64,000 nt of DNA from Rhodospirillales bacterium (GTDB lineage Bacteria > Pseudomonadota > Alphaproteobacteria > Reyranellales > Reyranellaceae). The DNA lies in assembly GCA_016699855.1 (NCBI GenBank), contig CP064988.1, positions 5,174,501-5,238,500 of the forward strand, given 5' to 3'. This document shows, in pieces, positions 8,281 to 17,808 of this stretch. The first letter of the stretch is position 1, and every line of letters starts with the position of its first letter. A program made the translations under genes and the position numbers. Under the pieces are notes generated by a model. That model saw only the letters and a program-made list of their open reading frames with translations. It had not been told where the DNA came from and did not search any database.

Positions 8281-9504
8281 GTGACGACGACGAAGCCGGG
8301 CGCGGGCGCGATCCACGCCGCCGCCACCTACCTCGCGGTCGTGCAGTTCTTCTTCGCCGGCTGCTGGATCGTCTACGTGATCCATCTGCCGGGCCTGCTC
8401 AAGACCGTCGGCCTCGACGCGTCGCTGGTCATCTGGTTCCTGATGGCCGACCAGCTCGTCTTCGCGCTCACCGACCTCGCGATGGGGCTGTGGTTGGACC
8501 GCATCCGCGGCGGCCTGCGCCGCTTTGGCCCCGTCGTCCTCGCGATGACGGCGTTCTCCTGCCTCGCGTTCCTGCTGCTGCCCTATGTCGCGCGATCCGG
8601 CGGCGACACCGGCAGGGGCGTCTTCATCGCGCTGCTCGTGGTCTGGACGGTGACGTCCTCGGCGCTGCGCGCGCCGCCGCTGGCGCTGCTGGGGACCTAC
8701 GCGCCGGCGCCGGCGCTGCCGTGGGCGCTGGCCCTGAACTTCCTCGGCCTCGCCCTGGCCGGAGCCCTGTCGCCCTATTTCGGTGGCGCGCTCAAGGCGA
8801 TGGACCCGCGGCTGCCGTTCGCGGTCTCCAGCGCCGCGCTGTTCGCGACCACGCTCGGCCTCGTCTGGATCGAGCGCGCGCTCGCGGCCGCCGGCCCGCA
8901 GGCGGCGGAGCCGAAGGCCGACGCGCCCCGGCCGCGCGCCGCGCCCCTGTTCTTCGCCGCCTGCGCCGCGCTGGCGCTCGGATTCCAGATCCATTTCTTC
9001 GTCAACTCCGCGCCACGCTACCTCGTCTTCGCCAAGCCGGCCGACCTCGACCTGCTGATGCCGGTGTTCTGGATCGGCTTCAATTTCGCGATGTTCCCCG
9101 CCGCCACGCTCGCCAAGCGGCTCGGCGAGATGCCCGTCATGGCCGCCGCGGTCGCCGTCGGGATCGCCGGCATCCTCGCCACGGTGCTGGCGCGCGACCT
9201 GACGACGCTGGTCGTCGGACAGGCGCTGGCCGGCGCCGGCTGGGGCGCCACCTTCGTGCTGTTCTTCGCCGGCGCCACGGCCTACGGCCGCGTCGGCCGC
9301 GAGGGCCGCATGCTGGGCGCGCTGTGGGCCGTCGTGAACGTCGCGGTGCTGGCGCGCATGGCCACCGGCGCCGCCGGCCTCGGCAAGATGCCGGAGTACG
9401 CGGACATCCTGTCCTGGGGGCCGGCGGTGGCGTGGACCGTCGGCCTCGCGCTGCTGCTCGTCGTCGCGTGGCGCTGGCGCGGCGGCGCTAGAGCGCCGGC
9501 ATGA
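8281..9504 (+). CDS. MFS transporter
   Basis: A 407-residue membrane protein with about twelve hydrophobic helices. The likely start is the GTG at 8281, preceded by GGGGAGCGAT; an in-frame GTG at 8248 lacks one. The loop MGLWLDRIRGGLRRFGP follows TM2, and the inter-domain loop near residues 205-220 is charged and Ala/Pro-rich. No substrate-diagnostic motif is visible. Its last 17 bp overlap the convergent monooxygenase gene. Confidence 0.87.
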   Translation: MTTTKPGAGAIHAAATYLAVVQFFFAGCWIVYVIHLPGLLKTVGLDASLVIWFLMADQLVFALTDLAMGLWLDRIRGGLRRFGPVVLAMTAFSCLAFLLLPYVARSGGDTGRGVFIALLVVWTVTSSALRAPPLALLGTYAPAPALPWALALNFLGLALAGALSPYFGGALKAMDPRLPFAVSSAALFATTLGLVWIERALAAAGPQAAEPKADAPRPRAAPLFFAACAALALGFQIHFFVNSAPRYLVFAKPADLDLLMPVFWIGFNFAMFPAATLAKRLGEMPVMAAAVAVGIAGILATVLARDLTTLVVGQALAGAGWGATFVLFFAGATAYGRVGREGRMLGALWAVVNVAVLARMATGAAGLGKMPEYADILSWGPAVAWTVGLALLLVVAWRWRGGARAPA

Positions 9505-10492
9505 CCTCGCGCGCGAACAGCTCGACCGAGCGCGCCGATTCATCGAACGACAGGTCGCCGAACGCCATCCGGCACAGGCAGTAGTTGATCCCGGCGACGT
9601 CGTTGTCGGCGCGCATGCGGTCGCGCACGGTCGCGGCCGAACCGGCCACGATGTAGCCCTGCGCCAGCGCGTCCTCGAACTCGGCGGGGATCAGCTGCCG
9701 CGGCAGGCCGACGCCGTTCTTCCGCCACAGGTGGATCAGCGCGTCGTACCACAGCGCGAAGGCGCGTTTGGCGGCGGCGCGCGCTTCGGCGTCGGTCTCC
9801 GCCACGACGACATGGCGGCTGATGCCGATGAAGGGCAGGGCGTCGTCGGCGCCGCCGCGCGCCCGCCACGCCGCGCGGTAGCGGGCCGAGAACTCGCCGA
9901 CCCTCGGCGCCGCCATGCCGACGATGGCGTTGATTCCGTCCTGCGCCAGACGGTCGGCGTGGTCGAGCGTGTTGGCGCCGTACCACAGCGGCGGATGCGG
10001 CGTCTGCACGGGGCGCATCTCGATCGGCACGTCGCGGAAGCTGAAGAACCTGCCTTCGTGGGTCAGCGACGCGCTGGTCAGGCCGCGCATGACGACGTCG
10101 AACGTCTCGGCGTAGCGCTCCGGACCGGTCGCGGGATCGACGCCGAAATACGCCACCTCGTAGGGGCTGATGCCGCGGCCGACGCCCAGCTCGAGGCGGC
10201 CGTCGCTCATCTGGTCGAGCATGCAGATTTCGTCGATCAGACGCAGCGGGTGATAGAGGTTGAGCGTGTAGACCAGCGGGCCGAAGCGCAGCCGCTTGGT
10301 GCGCTGCGCGACGGCGGCGAGGAACACGCTCGGCGACGGCGCCATGCCCAGGGGCGTCGCGTGGTGCTCGGCCACGTGGTAGGCGTGGAAACCGAGGCGG
10401 TCGTACATCTCGATCAGCCGCAGCCGGTCCTCGAACTGCGCGCCCAGTCCACCGGCGGCGCGGTCCATATGGTCGAACACCCCGAACTTCAT
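9488..10492 (-). CDS. LLM-class flavin-dependent oxidoreductase
   Basis: A 334-residue luciferase-like TIM-barrel protein, probably an FMN-dependent monooxygenase. Typical features are MKFGVFDHMDR at the start, YHVAEHH near residue 41, LELGVGRGISPYEVAYFGVD near 120 and FREVPIEMRPVQTPHPPLW-like strand sequences (here FRDVPIEMRPVQ). The flavin and substrate cannot be fixed from sequence; an F420-dependent enzyme is less likely here. It follows the glycosyltransferase gene by 25 bp on the same strand. Confidence 0.9.
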   Translation of the reverse strand: MKFGVFDHMDRAAGGLGAQFEDRLRLIEMYDRLGFHAYHVAEHHATPLGMAPSPSVFLAAVAQRTKRLRFGPLVYTLNLYHPLRLIDEICMLDQMSDGRLELGVGRGISPYEVAYFGVDPATGPERYAETFDVVMRGLTSASLTHEGRFFSFRDVPIEMRPVQTPHPPLWYGANTLDHADRLAQDGINAIVGMAAPRVGEFSARYRAAWRARGGADDALPFIGISRHVVVAETDAEARAAAKRAFALWYDALIHLWRKNGVGLPRQLIPAEFEDALAQGYIVAGSAATVRDRMRADNDVAGINYCLCRMAFGDLSFDESARSVELFAREVMPAL

Positions 10493-10517
10493 CGTTTCCG
10501 TCCCTGTCGTTGGCGCG

Positions 10518-12509
10518 TCACGGCGTCGCGTCCACGAGGCCCGCGGCCGGCCGGAAATCGTACAGGGCGAGGGGCGGCGGCGCACGCCCCTCCGCGCCCG
10601 GCCGAAGCGAGCGCCACATCGCGGGATCGACGCGCGTCGCGCGCGCCCGCACCCAGCCGGCGAAGGCGCGACGCCGTTCCTCGTCGACCGGGCGCAGACC
10701 GTGCGAGCCCCGGCCCGCCAGCAGCACGAAGCGGACGTCACCGGAGTCGATCCGCCGCGCCAGCGTGTCGAGATCGAGGATCGGGTCGGTGCCGAGGAAG
10801 CCGCCAATCGCCATGACCGGTAGCCCCGACCGTGTGATGACCGGTGCGGCCAGCAGCGCGTTCGACGTCGCCAGCGCGAAGCGTTCACCCCTCCGGTTGG
10901 CGGCGAGGAAGGCGTGCAACCGGGGATCGTCCGTGCCGGGCCGATGGTTCGCCAGCATGCCGCGGCGGCCCGGCGCATCGGGGGTGAGCACGCGGGCGAG
11001 GCTCGCGGACGGCAGCATGACGTTGCCCGGCGCCAGCGCGCAGGTCAGCGACCATACCGTCGGCAACGCGAGTAGAGCGGTGACGGCGATCGCCGCTCCG
11101 GCCCATCGCGCGCGATCGCCGCGCCATGCAACGAGCGCGCACCCGACCGCGATCGCCGCCACGAGGATCGGCAGGACCTGGTTGGTCCAGCCGTCGCCGC
11201 GCCATCCGAGATCGTCCGCCGCGACATGCGCCTGCCATGCCGCCGTCGCCAGCAGCGTCCCCGCGAGGGCGAACCGCCACGTCGGCGACCCGCGCCGCGC
11301 CCATGGCGCCGTCAGGCCGATCGCCGCGAGCGCGGCCAGCGGCGGGGCCAGCGCCGCGAGGTAGTAGGCATGGAAGATGCCGCCTGCGAAACTGAAGGCC
11401 GCTCCGTAGGTCAGGACCCATCCGCCCCATAGCAGGAGCGCGGCGTGCCGGCGCCCCGCCGGCCACGACGCGCCGGTGCCGAGCGCCGCGGCCACGGCGC
11501 CCAGCGCGGCCAGCGGCAGGAGCCAGCCGAACTGCGCCGCCAGATGCCGGTCGGCGAGTCGCAACGGTCCGGTCGGCACGTTGTCGAAGAACTGGCGTCC
11601 GGGCGCGATCGTCGCCGGCGCCGGGGACGCCGTCCGGTCCTGGCTCGCGTCGGTGGACGCGGTGGCGGCCGGCGGCTGCCGCCGCGCCCGGGGAGCGAAC
11701 CGCTCCAGCCCGTTGTGGCCGACCACCAGTTCGAGCATTGAATCGGTCCGGCTGCTGCCGGCGTATGGCCGCTGCCCTTTGGGCACGAGATCGAACGGCG
11801 CCACCCACGAGAGCGCGACGGACGCGAACACGAGGCCGCCGATGGCGAGATGCGCGAGCCGGCGCCGCCACGACAACGGCGCGGACACGAGATAGACGAG
11901 CGCCAGAGTCGGCAGGATCGGCACGGCCGCCAGCATCTTGATGTTGAACGCCACGCCGGCGAGCGCCATGGCGGCGGCCAGCCATCCGGCGCTACCGCGC
12001 TCTGTCGCGCGCGAAACGGCCCAGGCGGCGAGGACGAGGAACAGCAGCAGCGCGCTGTCGGTGTTGTTGGTGCGGTCGATGGCGACGGCGACCGGCGTCA
12101 CGGCGAGGAACAGCGACGCCAGCAGACCCGCGGCGATGCCGAAACGCCGGCGCACGAGACGTCCGGTGATCGCGACGGTCAGCAATCCCTCGACCACTTG
12201 AGGAAGCAGGATGGCGGGACCGGAGAATCCGAACGCCGACGCGCTGGCGGCCTGGATCCAGAACGCGACCGGCGGCTTGTCGAGCGTCACGAATCCGGCG
12301 GGATCGAAGGCGTTGAAGAACAGGAGGTCCCAGCTGGTCAGCATGCTCCTGACCCCGGCGGCGTAGTACTCCGTGCCGAAGCCGTTGGCGTCCAGCCGCC
12401 ATAGCCGCAGCGCCGCCGCGACGGCGAGTATCGCCGCGAACGCGAGACGCGCCGGCCAGACGCCGATCGGGGGGCGACCTGGTGGCGCGGGAAGGGGGGA
12501 TGTCCTCAC
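10518..12509 (-). CDS. GT39-type membrane glycosyltransferase (ArnT/PMT-like)
   Basis: A 663-residue polytopic membrane protein. The first helix is followed by LRLWRLDANGFGTEYYAAGV, where the early Asp is the catalytic type seen in GT39/GT83 enzymes, and then by VTLDKPPVAFW, the typical motif after the first periplasmic loop. About ten or more hydrophobic segments span residues 20-480. The C-terminal 150 residues are a soluble, probably periplasmic domain with LPVMAIGGFLGTDPILDLDTLARRI (split by hydrophobic strands). It likely moves a sugar from a polyprenyl phosphate to lipid or protein in the inner membrane. Confidence 0.88.
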   Translation of the reverse strand: MRTSPLPAPPGRPPIGVWPARLAFAAILAVAAALRLWRLDANGFGTEYYAAGVRSMLTSWDLLFFNAFDPAGFVTLDKPPVAFWIQAASASAFGFSGPAILLPQVVEGLLTVAITGRLVRRRFGIAAGLLASLFLAVTPVAVAIDRTNNTDSALLLFLVLAAWAVSRATERGSAGWLAAAMALAGVAFNIKMLAAVPILPTLALVYLVSAPLSWRRRLAHLAIGGLVFASVALSWVAPFDLVPKGQRPYAGSSRTDSMLELVVGHNGLERFAPRARRQPPAATASTDASQDRTASPAPATIAPGRQFFDNVPTGPLRLADRHLAAQFGWLLPLAALGAVAAALGTGASWPAGRRHAALLLWGGWVLTYGAAFSFAGGIFHAYYLAALAPPLAALAAIGLTAPWARRGSPTWRFALAGTLLATAAWQAHVAADDLGWRGDGWTNQVLPILVAAIAVGCALVAWRGDRARWAGAAIAVTALLALPTVWSLTCALAPGNVMLPSASLARVLTPDAPGRRGMLANHRPGTDDPRLHAFLAANRRGERFALATSNALLAAPVITRSGLPVMAIGGFLGTDPILDLDTLARRIDSGDVRFVLLAGRGSHGLRPVDEERRRAFAGWVRARATRVDPAMWRSLRPGAEGRAPPPLALYDFRPAAGLVDATP

Positions 12510-12542
12510 GATGGCTGTACGGCCCGGAGGATCGTGGCATCC

Positions 12543-13061
12543 CTAGAGTCGGCGTTTCTTGCTGCTGATGACGCCGCTGGCGATGCCGTGCCACTCCAGT
12601 TTGCCGATCAGGCGGCTGTGCTCGATCTTGGGACAGCGGTTCATGACGACGCGCAGGCCGGCGGCCTCGGCGCGCGCCGCCGCGGCGTCGTCGCGGACCC
12701 CGATCTGCATCCACACGATCTTGGCGCCGTGGCGGATGGCGTCGTCGGCGATCGGGCCGGCGGCCTCGGAATTGCGGAAGATGTCGACCATGTCGACGGT
12801 CTCCGGCAGTTCGTCGAGGGAGGCGTGGACCTTCTGGCCGAGGATCTCCTGCCCGGCGGCGCCGGGGTTCACGGGGAATATCCTGAATCCGTGGTCGAGC
12901 AGGTACTTCATCGCGAAGTAACTCGGCCGGATCCAGTTGGTGGACGCGCCGACCATGGCGATGGTCTTCGTCGCCCGCAGCACCGAGCGCAGATAGGCGT
13001 CCGTGTAGCGGTCGTGCACCACGGCGTCGGTCGCCGGCGCCGGCGTCGTGTTTCCATCCAT
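12543..13061 (-). CDS. CoA-binding domain protein (YccU-like)
   Basis: A 172-residue single-domain Rossmann protein. TKTIAMVGASTNWIRPSYFA near residue 32 is the nucleotide-binding loop, and FRIFPVNPGAAGQEILGQKV, MVDIFRNSEAAGPIADDAI and KIVWMQIGV complete the succinyl-CoA-synthetase-like CoA-binding pattern. The start ATG at 13061 begins MDGNTTPAP; the longer frame is an artefact of GC content. It probably leads the minus-strand run with the GT39 enzyme and the LLM enzyme (gaps of 33 and 25 bp). Confidence 0.9.
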   Translation of the reverse strand: MDGNTTPAPATDAVVHDRYTDAYLRSVLRATKTIAMVGASTNWIRPSYFAMKYLLDHGFRIFPVNPGAAGQEILGQKVHASLDELPETVDMVDIFRNSEAAGPIADDAIRHGAKIVWMQIGVRDDAAAARAEAAGLRVVMNRCPKIEHSRLIGKLEWHGIASGVISSKKRRL

Positions 13062-13190
13062 ATCTTCATTCCCGTCGCCGCGATGTGGCGGCGCGGCAGT
13101 ATGGGCGCGCATGGCGGCGTCCATCAAGCCGGGGTGGCCGGGCCCGCCGGCCTTGGCTAGGCTCGCGCGACAGGGAACAGGGAGAACGCC

Positions 13191-14357
13191 TTGGCCACGC
13201 CGCCCATGCTCTTTTCGCCGATCCAACTGCGCGACATCGCGCTCAAGAACCGCATCGTCGTGGCGCCGATGCACCAGTACGCGGCCGACAAGGGGTTCGC
13301 GACCGACTGGCACCTGATGAACGCCGGCCGCTACGCCGCCGGCGGCGCGGGGCTGGTGATCATGGAGTCGACCAAGGTCGAGCGCCGCGGCTGCGGCACC
13401 GTGGGCGATCTCGGACTGTGGGACGACAAGTTCATCCCCGGCCTGCGCCGCTGCGTCGATTTCATCCGGAGCCACGATTCCGCAGTGCCCGGCATCCAGC
13501 TCGGCCATTCCGGCCGCAAGGCGCGTCGGTTCCGTCCATGGGAGGGCGGCGCGCCGCTCAACGGGCCGGCCGATCCCGAGGTGTGGGACTGGGACGGCTG
13601 GGAACTGGTGTCGTCGAGCGGCGAGGCCTCGCCGGCCTCCGATCCGACGCCGCGGGCGCTCAGCCGCGACGAGATTCCGGACGTCGTCGAGCGCTGGGGC
13701 CAGGCGGCGCGGCGCGCCCATGAGGCCGGCTTCGACGTGCTCGACGTCCATGGCGCGCACGGCTACCTGATCCACCAGTTCCTCTCGCCGTTCGCCAACA
13801 AGCGCAACGACGAGTACGGCGGGTCGGACCTGAACCGCATGCGCTTCTGCATCGAGGTGATAGAGTCCGTCCGGGCGCACTGGCCGGCGCACAAGCCGCT
13901 GTTCCTGCGCCTCTCGGTCGAGGACGATTCCGGCTGGGGGCCGGCCCAGAGCGTCGAGCTGGCGAAGATCGTCAAGCCGAAGGGCGTCGACGTGATCGAC
14001 TGCAGCTCCGGCGGCATGCGCGGCAGCCCGGTCGTCAGCGCCGGCCCGGTCGGTTACGGCTACCAGGTGCCCTACGCCGACCGGCTCAGAAACGAGGCCG
14101 GAATCCTCAGCATGGCCGTCGGCCTGATCGTGCACGCCGACCAGGCCGAGGCGATCCTGCGCGAGGGCCGCGCCGACCTGATCGCGCTGGCGCGCGAGCT
14201 GCTCTACAACCCGAACTGGCCGATGGACGCCGCCCGCAAGCTCGGCGTCGAGAAGGCGTTCGATTCGGTGCCGGCGGCGCAGGCCTACTGGCTCGCCAAG
14301 CGGGCTCAATCCGTCAACATCACGCCGTCGACCTACCAGCGCGGCATGGCCGGGTAG
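13191..14357 (+). CDS. NADH:flavin oxidoreductase, old-yellow-enzyme family
   Basis: A 388-residue FMN TIM barrel. Near the start, LFSPIQLRDIALKNRIVVAP is the family opening, with MHQYAADKG after it. HGAHGYLIHQFLSP (about residue 185) gives the substrate/flavin His-x-x-His pattern, and NKRNDEYGGSDLNRM is the typical loop. The C-terminal barrel region ends with ALARELLYNPNWP. The start is probably TTG at 13191 behind GGGAGAACGCC, with ATG at 13206 as alternative. It most resembles YqjM-type ene-reductases; the substrate is unknown. Confidence 0.92.
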   Translation: MATPPMLFSPIQLRDIALKNRIVVAPMHQYAADKGFATDWHLMNAGRYAAGGAGLVIMESTKVERRGCGTVGDLGLWDDKFIPGLRRCVDFIRSHDSAVPGIQLGHSGRKARRFRPWEGGAPLNGPADPEVWDWDGWELVSSSGEASPASDPTPRALSRDEIPDVVERWGQAARRAHEAGFDVLDVHGAHGYLIHQFLSPFANKRNDEYGGSDLNRMRFCIEVIESVRAHWPAHKPLFLRLSVEDDSGWGPAQSVELAKIVKPKGVDVIDCSSGGMRGSPVVSAGPVGYGYQVPYADRLRNEAGILSMAVGLIVHADQAEAILREGRADLIALARELLYNPNWPMDAARKLGVEKAFDSVPAAQAYWLAKRAQSVNITPSTYQRGMAG

Positions 14358-14387
14358 GGCGGACGCGCCTCGGAAGGGAGCCTGGCC

Positions 14388-14705
14388 ATGCTGGAAATCG
14401 CCGTCTTCGTCATGGCCCTCGTCTACGCGGCGACGCTGCCCGGGCGCATCGCGAAGCTGAAGGCGGGCGAGGTCCCCGCGAAATTCGCGGCCGACCCGGC
14501 CGCCTACACGAAGCGTATGCGCAACGAAGCGCGCATCTTCTCGATCCTGGCGCTGATCTGGGGCGTGAAGGACGTCGTAGAGGTGCTGTTCCTGCGCGAC
14601 GTGTCCGGACTGGGCGGCGTGCAGATCATCGTCTGGCTGCTGATCGCGGGCTGGTTCGCGCTGGCCGTCGCGCTTCACGTGCTGCGCCGCCCGCTCGACG
14701 AATAG
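14388..14705 (+). CDS. Small membrane protein, unknown
   Basis: A 105-residue protein with three hydrophobic segments, at about residues 3-17, 50-66 and 77-97, separated by a short charged stretch KLKAGEVPAKFAADPAAYTK. GGAAGGGAGCCTGGCC precedes the ATG. It lies 30 bp after the old-yellow-enzyme gene and 17 bp before another small membrane protein. No family recognised. Confidence 0.7.
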   Translation: MLEIAVFVMALVYAATLPGRIAKLKAGEVPAKFAADPAAYTKRMRNEARIFSILALIWGVKDVVEVLFLRDVSGLGGVQIIVWLLIAGWFALAVALHVLRRPLDE

Positions 14706-14722
14706 AGGATCGCGCGGCGGCC

Positions 14723-15073
14723 GTGAGTCTCGAGGCGATCACGCTGGTGATCGTCGGCGTCGCGGCGGCGGGCTGGACGGGCAGGGCGCGCCGCGCCCGC
14801 GCCGGCGATCTGCCGTACCGATGGGGCATGAACGAGCGGCTGTATCTCTCCGTCGTGGGGGCCGAGGCGCCGATCGCGGCGGTGTTCTGCGTCCTATGCG
14901 CGCTGTGGCGCCTCGCCGGTCTGGTGTGGGCGGCGCTCGACGGCGACAAGCCGGCCTTGGCCGCGGCGGTCGACGACTGCACGCACGCGGTGGCCGCGGC
15001 GTGGGTCGCGCTCGCGATCCCTTGGCTGGCGCTGCGGCGGCGGTTCGACGCGGAATCCGGACGCGGCGTGTGA
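14723..15073 (+). CDS. Small membrane protein, unknown
   Basis: A 116-residue protein starting at GTG. It has three hydrophobic segments, at about residues 5-18, 41-66 and 84-105, with Arg-rich positions near the first loop (GRARRARAGDLPYRW) that suggest an inside loop. The distance from the only GAGG is long, so the start is uncertain. It probably forms a pair with the preceding small membrane gene. Function unknown. Confidence 0.6.
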   Translation: MSLEAITLVIVGVAAAGWTGRARRARAGDLPYRWGMNERLYLSVVGAEAPIAAVFCVLCALWRLAGLVWAALDGDKPALAAAVDDCTHAVAAAWVALAIPWLALRRRFDAESGRGV

Positions 15074-15188
15074 GGCCGCTCACACGCCGCGGGCGCCGAC
15101 GCGCGCGAGGATCGCGACCGGATGCGCGCCATGGTAGCGTCGCGTCCGCCGCCCGGGGCGACCCGGCCGAAGCGTCCGGGAGACAGCG

Positions 15189-17639
15189 ATGCCGAACGAT
15201 CCCGCCCCGAAAGCCGCCGATGCGGCGCCGCTGCTGGACGCCGAGGGCGTGCGGCGGGAGGAGCTGGAACGCGCCGTCGCCCCCCGCCGCGCCGCGTGGG
15301 CGGATCTGAAAGTCGACATCGACGCCGACGTGTCGCGGCTGGCCGCGAGGCTGGCCAGTCTCGGCGAGCGCCTCGCGATGGAGGATCTCGAGACGGCGCG
15401 GCACAAGGCGGCGGCGTCCGACGGGATGGTGCCGGCCGCGGTGGACGCGCCGCCGCCGGCGGCGGCGCCAACCGGCGGCGGGCCGCCCGAAAGCGCCGCC
15501 ACGAAGCCGCCGGCGGCCGAGCCCGTGGGGCCGGCGGCGCCCGCGCGCTCGCTTTTCGGACTGGCGCTGTCCGGTGGCGGGATCCGCTCGGCGTCGTTCT
15601 GCCTCGGCGCCACCCAGGCGCTGAACAAGCACGACCATCTGCAGACGGCCGACTACATCTCCAGCGTGTCGGGTGGCGGCTACACCAACGGCTGCCTCGC
15701 GGCCAACTGGCACCGGCCCGACGGCACGGTGGACAGCTCATGGCGCTTTCCGTTCGCCCACCAGCGCGGCGACATCGAGGGACCGGCGCTGCGCCACCTG
15801 CGGGCCTACTCCAACTTCATCGCGCCGCGCGGTGGCTTCCAGCTCCTGCACGCCGTCACCCAGTTTCTGCGCGGCGTGCTGCTGAACCTGATGGCGCTGC
15901 TGCCGTGGCTGCTGTTCTTCGCCGGCCTCGTGCACGCGCTGCTGGTCGCGCCGCCGTACTGGTGCGTGGCCCGGTGGGACGCGTGCGCGGCGCTGGCGCT
16001 GGGTCCGCTCAAGGACGTGGCGCTCGCGGCGTCGCTTTTCGTGCTCGGCTTCGCGTTGCTCTCGCGCCAGTACCGCCTGTTCCTGGAGCGATACGCCCAG
16101 GCGACCGGCCGGCCTTTCTGGGACGGTCGCGAGCTTTTCCGCCAGCATGTCGCGATCGGCGCCTGCGCCGTCGTCGCGACGGTGTTCGTCGCCGCGCAGC
16201 CCTATCTGTACTACGCGCTTGGCGCCACGCTGGTCGAGAAGCGGAGCCTGGCCTCCATCGGCGGCCTGGCCGCGGCCCTGGCGCTGCTCACGAAGGTCGG
16301 AAGCCTGCCCGCGGTCGTCCGGAAGGGGGCGGCCGTTGTCGCCGCGGCGCTCGCCGGTCCGGTGCTCCTCTGGCTCGGCGCCGTCGGCGTCGCGAAGCTG
16401 CTGGAGGACCAGGGCTTCCAGGAGTTCGTCAAGCCGGTGGTCGGCCGGCTGATCGGGGACGGGATTCCAGACGGCTCGTGGCTGTTCGCTCTCCGGATCT
16501 TCGCGGCCTCGACCGCCGCGTCGATCCTGCTGGCGCTGCTGATCTGGTTGCTGACGCTCTACAACGCCAACGAGGTCTCGCCGCACTCGTTCTACCGCGA
16601 CCGCCTGAGCAAGGCGTTCATGTTCGGCGTCGTGAACGGCGACCGGACGGAGCCGCGGGACTCGTTGAAGCTGGGGGACCTCGCGCCGCGGCCCGGCGCG
16701 CTGCTTCCCTATCCGCTGTTCAACGCGGCGCTCAACCTCGGGCCGTGGCGTCGGGCGGAGTACGACAACCGCGGCCGCGTCGCGGATTTCTTCGCGCTGA
16801 CCCCGCTGCGCGCCGGCAGCGACTCGACGATGTACTGCGCCACGCGCGGCCTCGAGGCGATCAACAAGCGCATGACGCTGGCGTCCGTCGTCGCGGTGTC
16901 CGGCGCGGCGGCGGCGTCGGCGGCGGGTCGCGTCACCAATCCGGTGCTGCGTTTTCTGCTCGCCATGTTCAACGTCCGCCTCGGCTACTGGACGCCGAAT
17001 CCCAGGCGCGTGGCGGCGGGCGAGTTCGCCACGGCGTCCGCCAGGCTGTTGAAGCGGGCGGACCCGGGCACCCTCTACCTGCTGAAGGAGATGACCGGGC
17101 TGGTCCACCAGGACGGCTGGCTGGTGAACCTGTCCGACGGCGGCCATGTCGAGAACCTCGGCGTCTACGAACTGCTGCGCCGCCGCTGCCGGTTGATCGT
17201 CGCGGTCGACGCCGAGCAGGACGCGGCCATGAGCTACGCCAGTTTCGGCGACGTCGTGCGCTTCGCCCAGATCGACATGGCGCTCAAGATCGAGATCGAC
17301 CTCGACGGGCTGCGCCTGCGGGAGGAGGCGGACGGCTACGTCGACAAGACGCCCGTCAGCCGCCGCCACTACGCCATCGGCACCATCGAGTACCCGGAGC
17401 GGCCCGGCGATCCGCTGGAGCCGCGCGCCTTCACCGGCGTGCTGGTCTACGTGAAGACGAGCCTGTGCGCGGACGATCCGGAGGAGATCTGGAAGTACAA
17501 GGCCACGCACCCCGCGTTCCCGCACGATCCCACGGTCGCCGACCAGTTCTTCGACGAGGAGCAGTTCGAGGCCTACCGCGCGCTCGGCTACGAGGCCATC
17601 GCCAGCCTGCTGTGGGACATGAAGGACCGCGGAATCTGA
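15189..17639 (+). CDS. Patatin-like phospholipase with a large internal membrane region
   Basis: An 816-residue protein. Patatin motifs are the oxyanion loop LALSGGGIRSASFCLGA (from about residue 125), the nucleophile S161 in SSVSGGGY, and the catalytic Asp D650 in LSDGGHVENLGVYELLRRR. Between the serine and the aspartate about six hydrophobic helices (residues 230-460) are inserted, so the lipase fold appears split around a membrane domain. Residues 1-120 are charged, then Pro/Ala-rich. GGGAGACAGCG precedes the ATG. It likely hydrolyses acyl chains of membrane lipids, and no secretion signal is visible. It follows two small membrane genes but is not clearly in their operon. Confidence 0.88.
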   Translation: MPNDPAPKAADAAPLLDAEGVRREELERAVAPRRAAWADLKVDIDADVSRLAARLASLGERLAMEDLETARHKAAASDGMVPAAVDAPPPAAAPTGGGPPESAATKPPAAEPVGPAAPARSLFGLALSGGGIRSASFCLGATQALNKHDHLQTADYISSVSGGGYTNGCLAANWHRPDGTVDSSWRFPFAHQRGDIEGPALRHLRAYSNFIAPRGGFQLLHAVTQFLRGVLLNLMALLPWLLFFAGLVHALLVAPPYWCVARWDACAALALGPLKDVALAASLFVLGFALLSRQYRLFLERYAQATGRPFWDGRELFRQHVAIGACAVVATVFVAAQPYLYYALGATLVEKRSLASIGGLAAALALLTKVGSLPAVVRKGAAVVAAALAGPVLLWLGAVGVAKLLEDQGFQEFVKPVVGRLIGDGIPDGSWLFALRIFAASTAASILLALLIWLLTLYNANEVSPHSFYRDRLSKAFMFGVVNGDRTEPRDSLKLGDLAPRPGALLPYPLFNAALNLGPWRRAEYDNRGRVADFFALTPLRAGSDSTMYCATRGLEAINKRMTLASVVAVSGAAAASAAGRVTNPVLRFLLAMFNVRLGYWTPNPRRVAAGEFATASARLLKRADPGTLYLLKEMTGLVHQDGWLVNLSDGGHVENLGVYELLRRRCRLIVAVDAEQDAAMSYASFGDVVRFAQIDMALKIEIDLDGLRLREEADGYVDKTPVSRRHYAIGTIEYPERPGDPLEPRAFTGVLVYVKTSLCADDPEEIWKYKATHPAFPHDPTVADQFFDEEQFEAYRALGYEAIASLLWDMKDRGI

Positions 17640-17808
17640 CATCGCCGCCGCGCCCGGACGGTCGACACCGCCGAGCCGAGGTCCTTCGCTGGCGCACGCG
17701 GTCGACGCGCGTGGCCGCGTCCATGCGTGGCGATGACCTGTGACGTAATTGCCGCGCGACCGGGCCGGGCCCATCATCGGCGCATCGGTCCACGCGGAGC
17801 GCGCGTCC

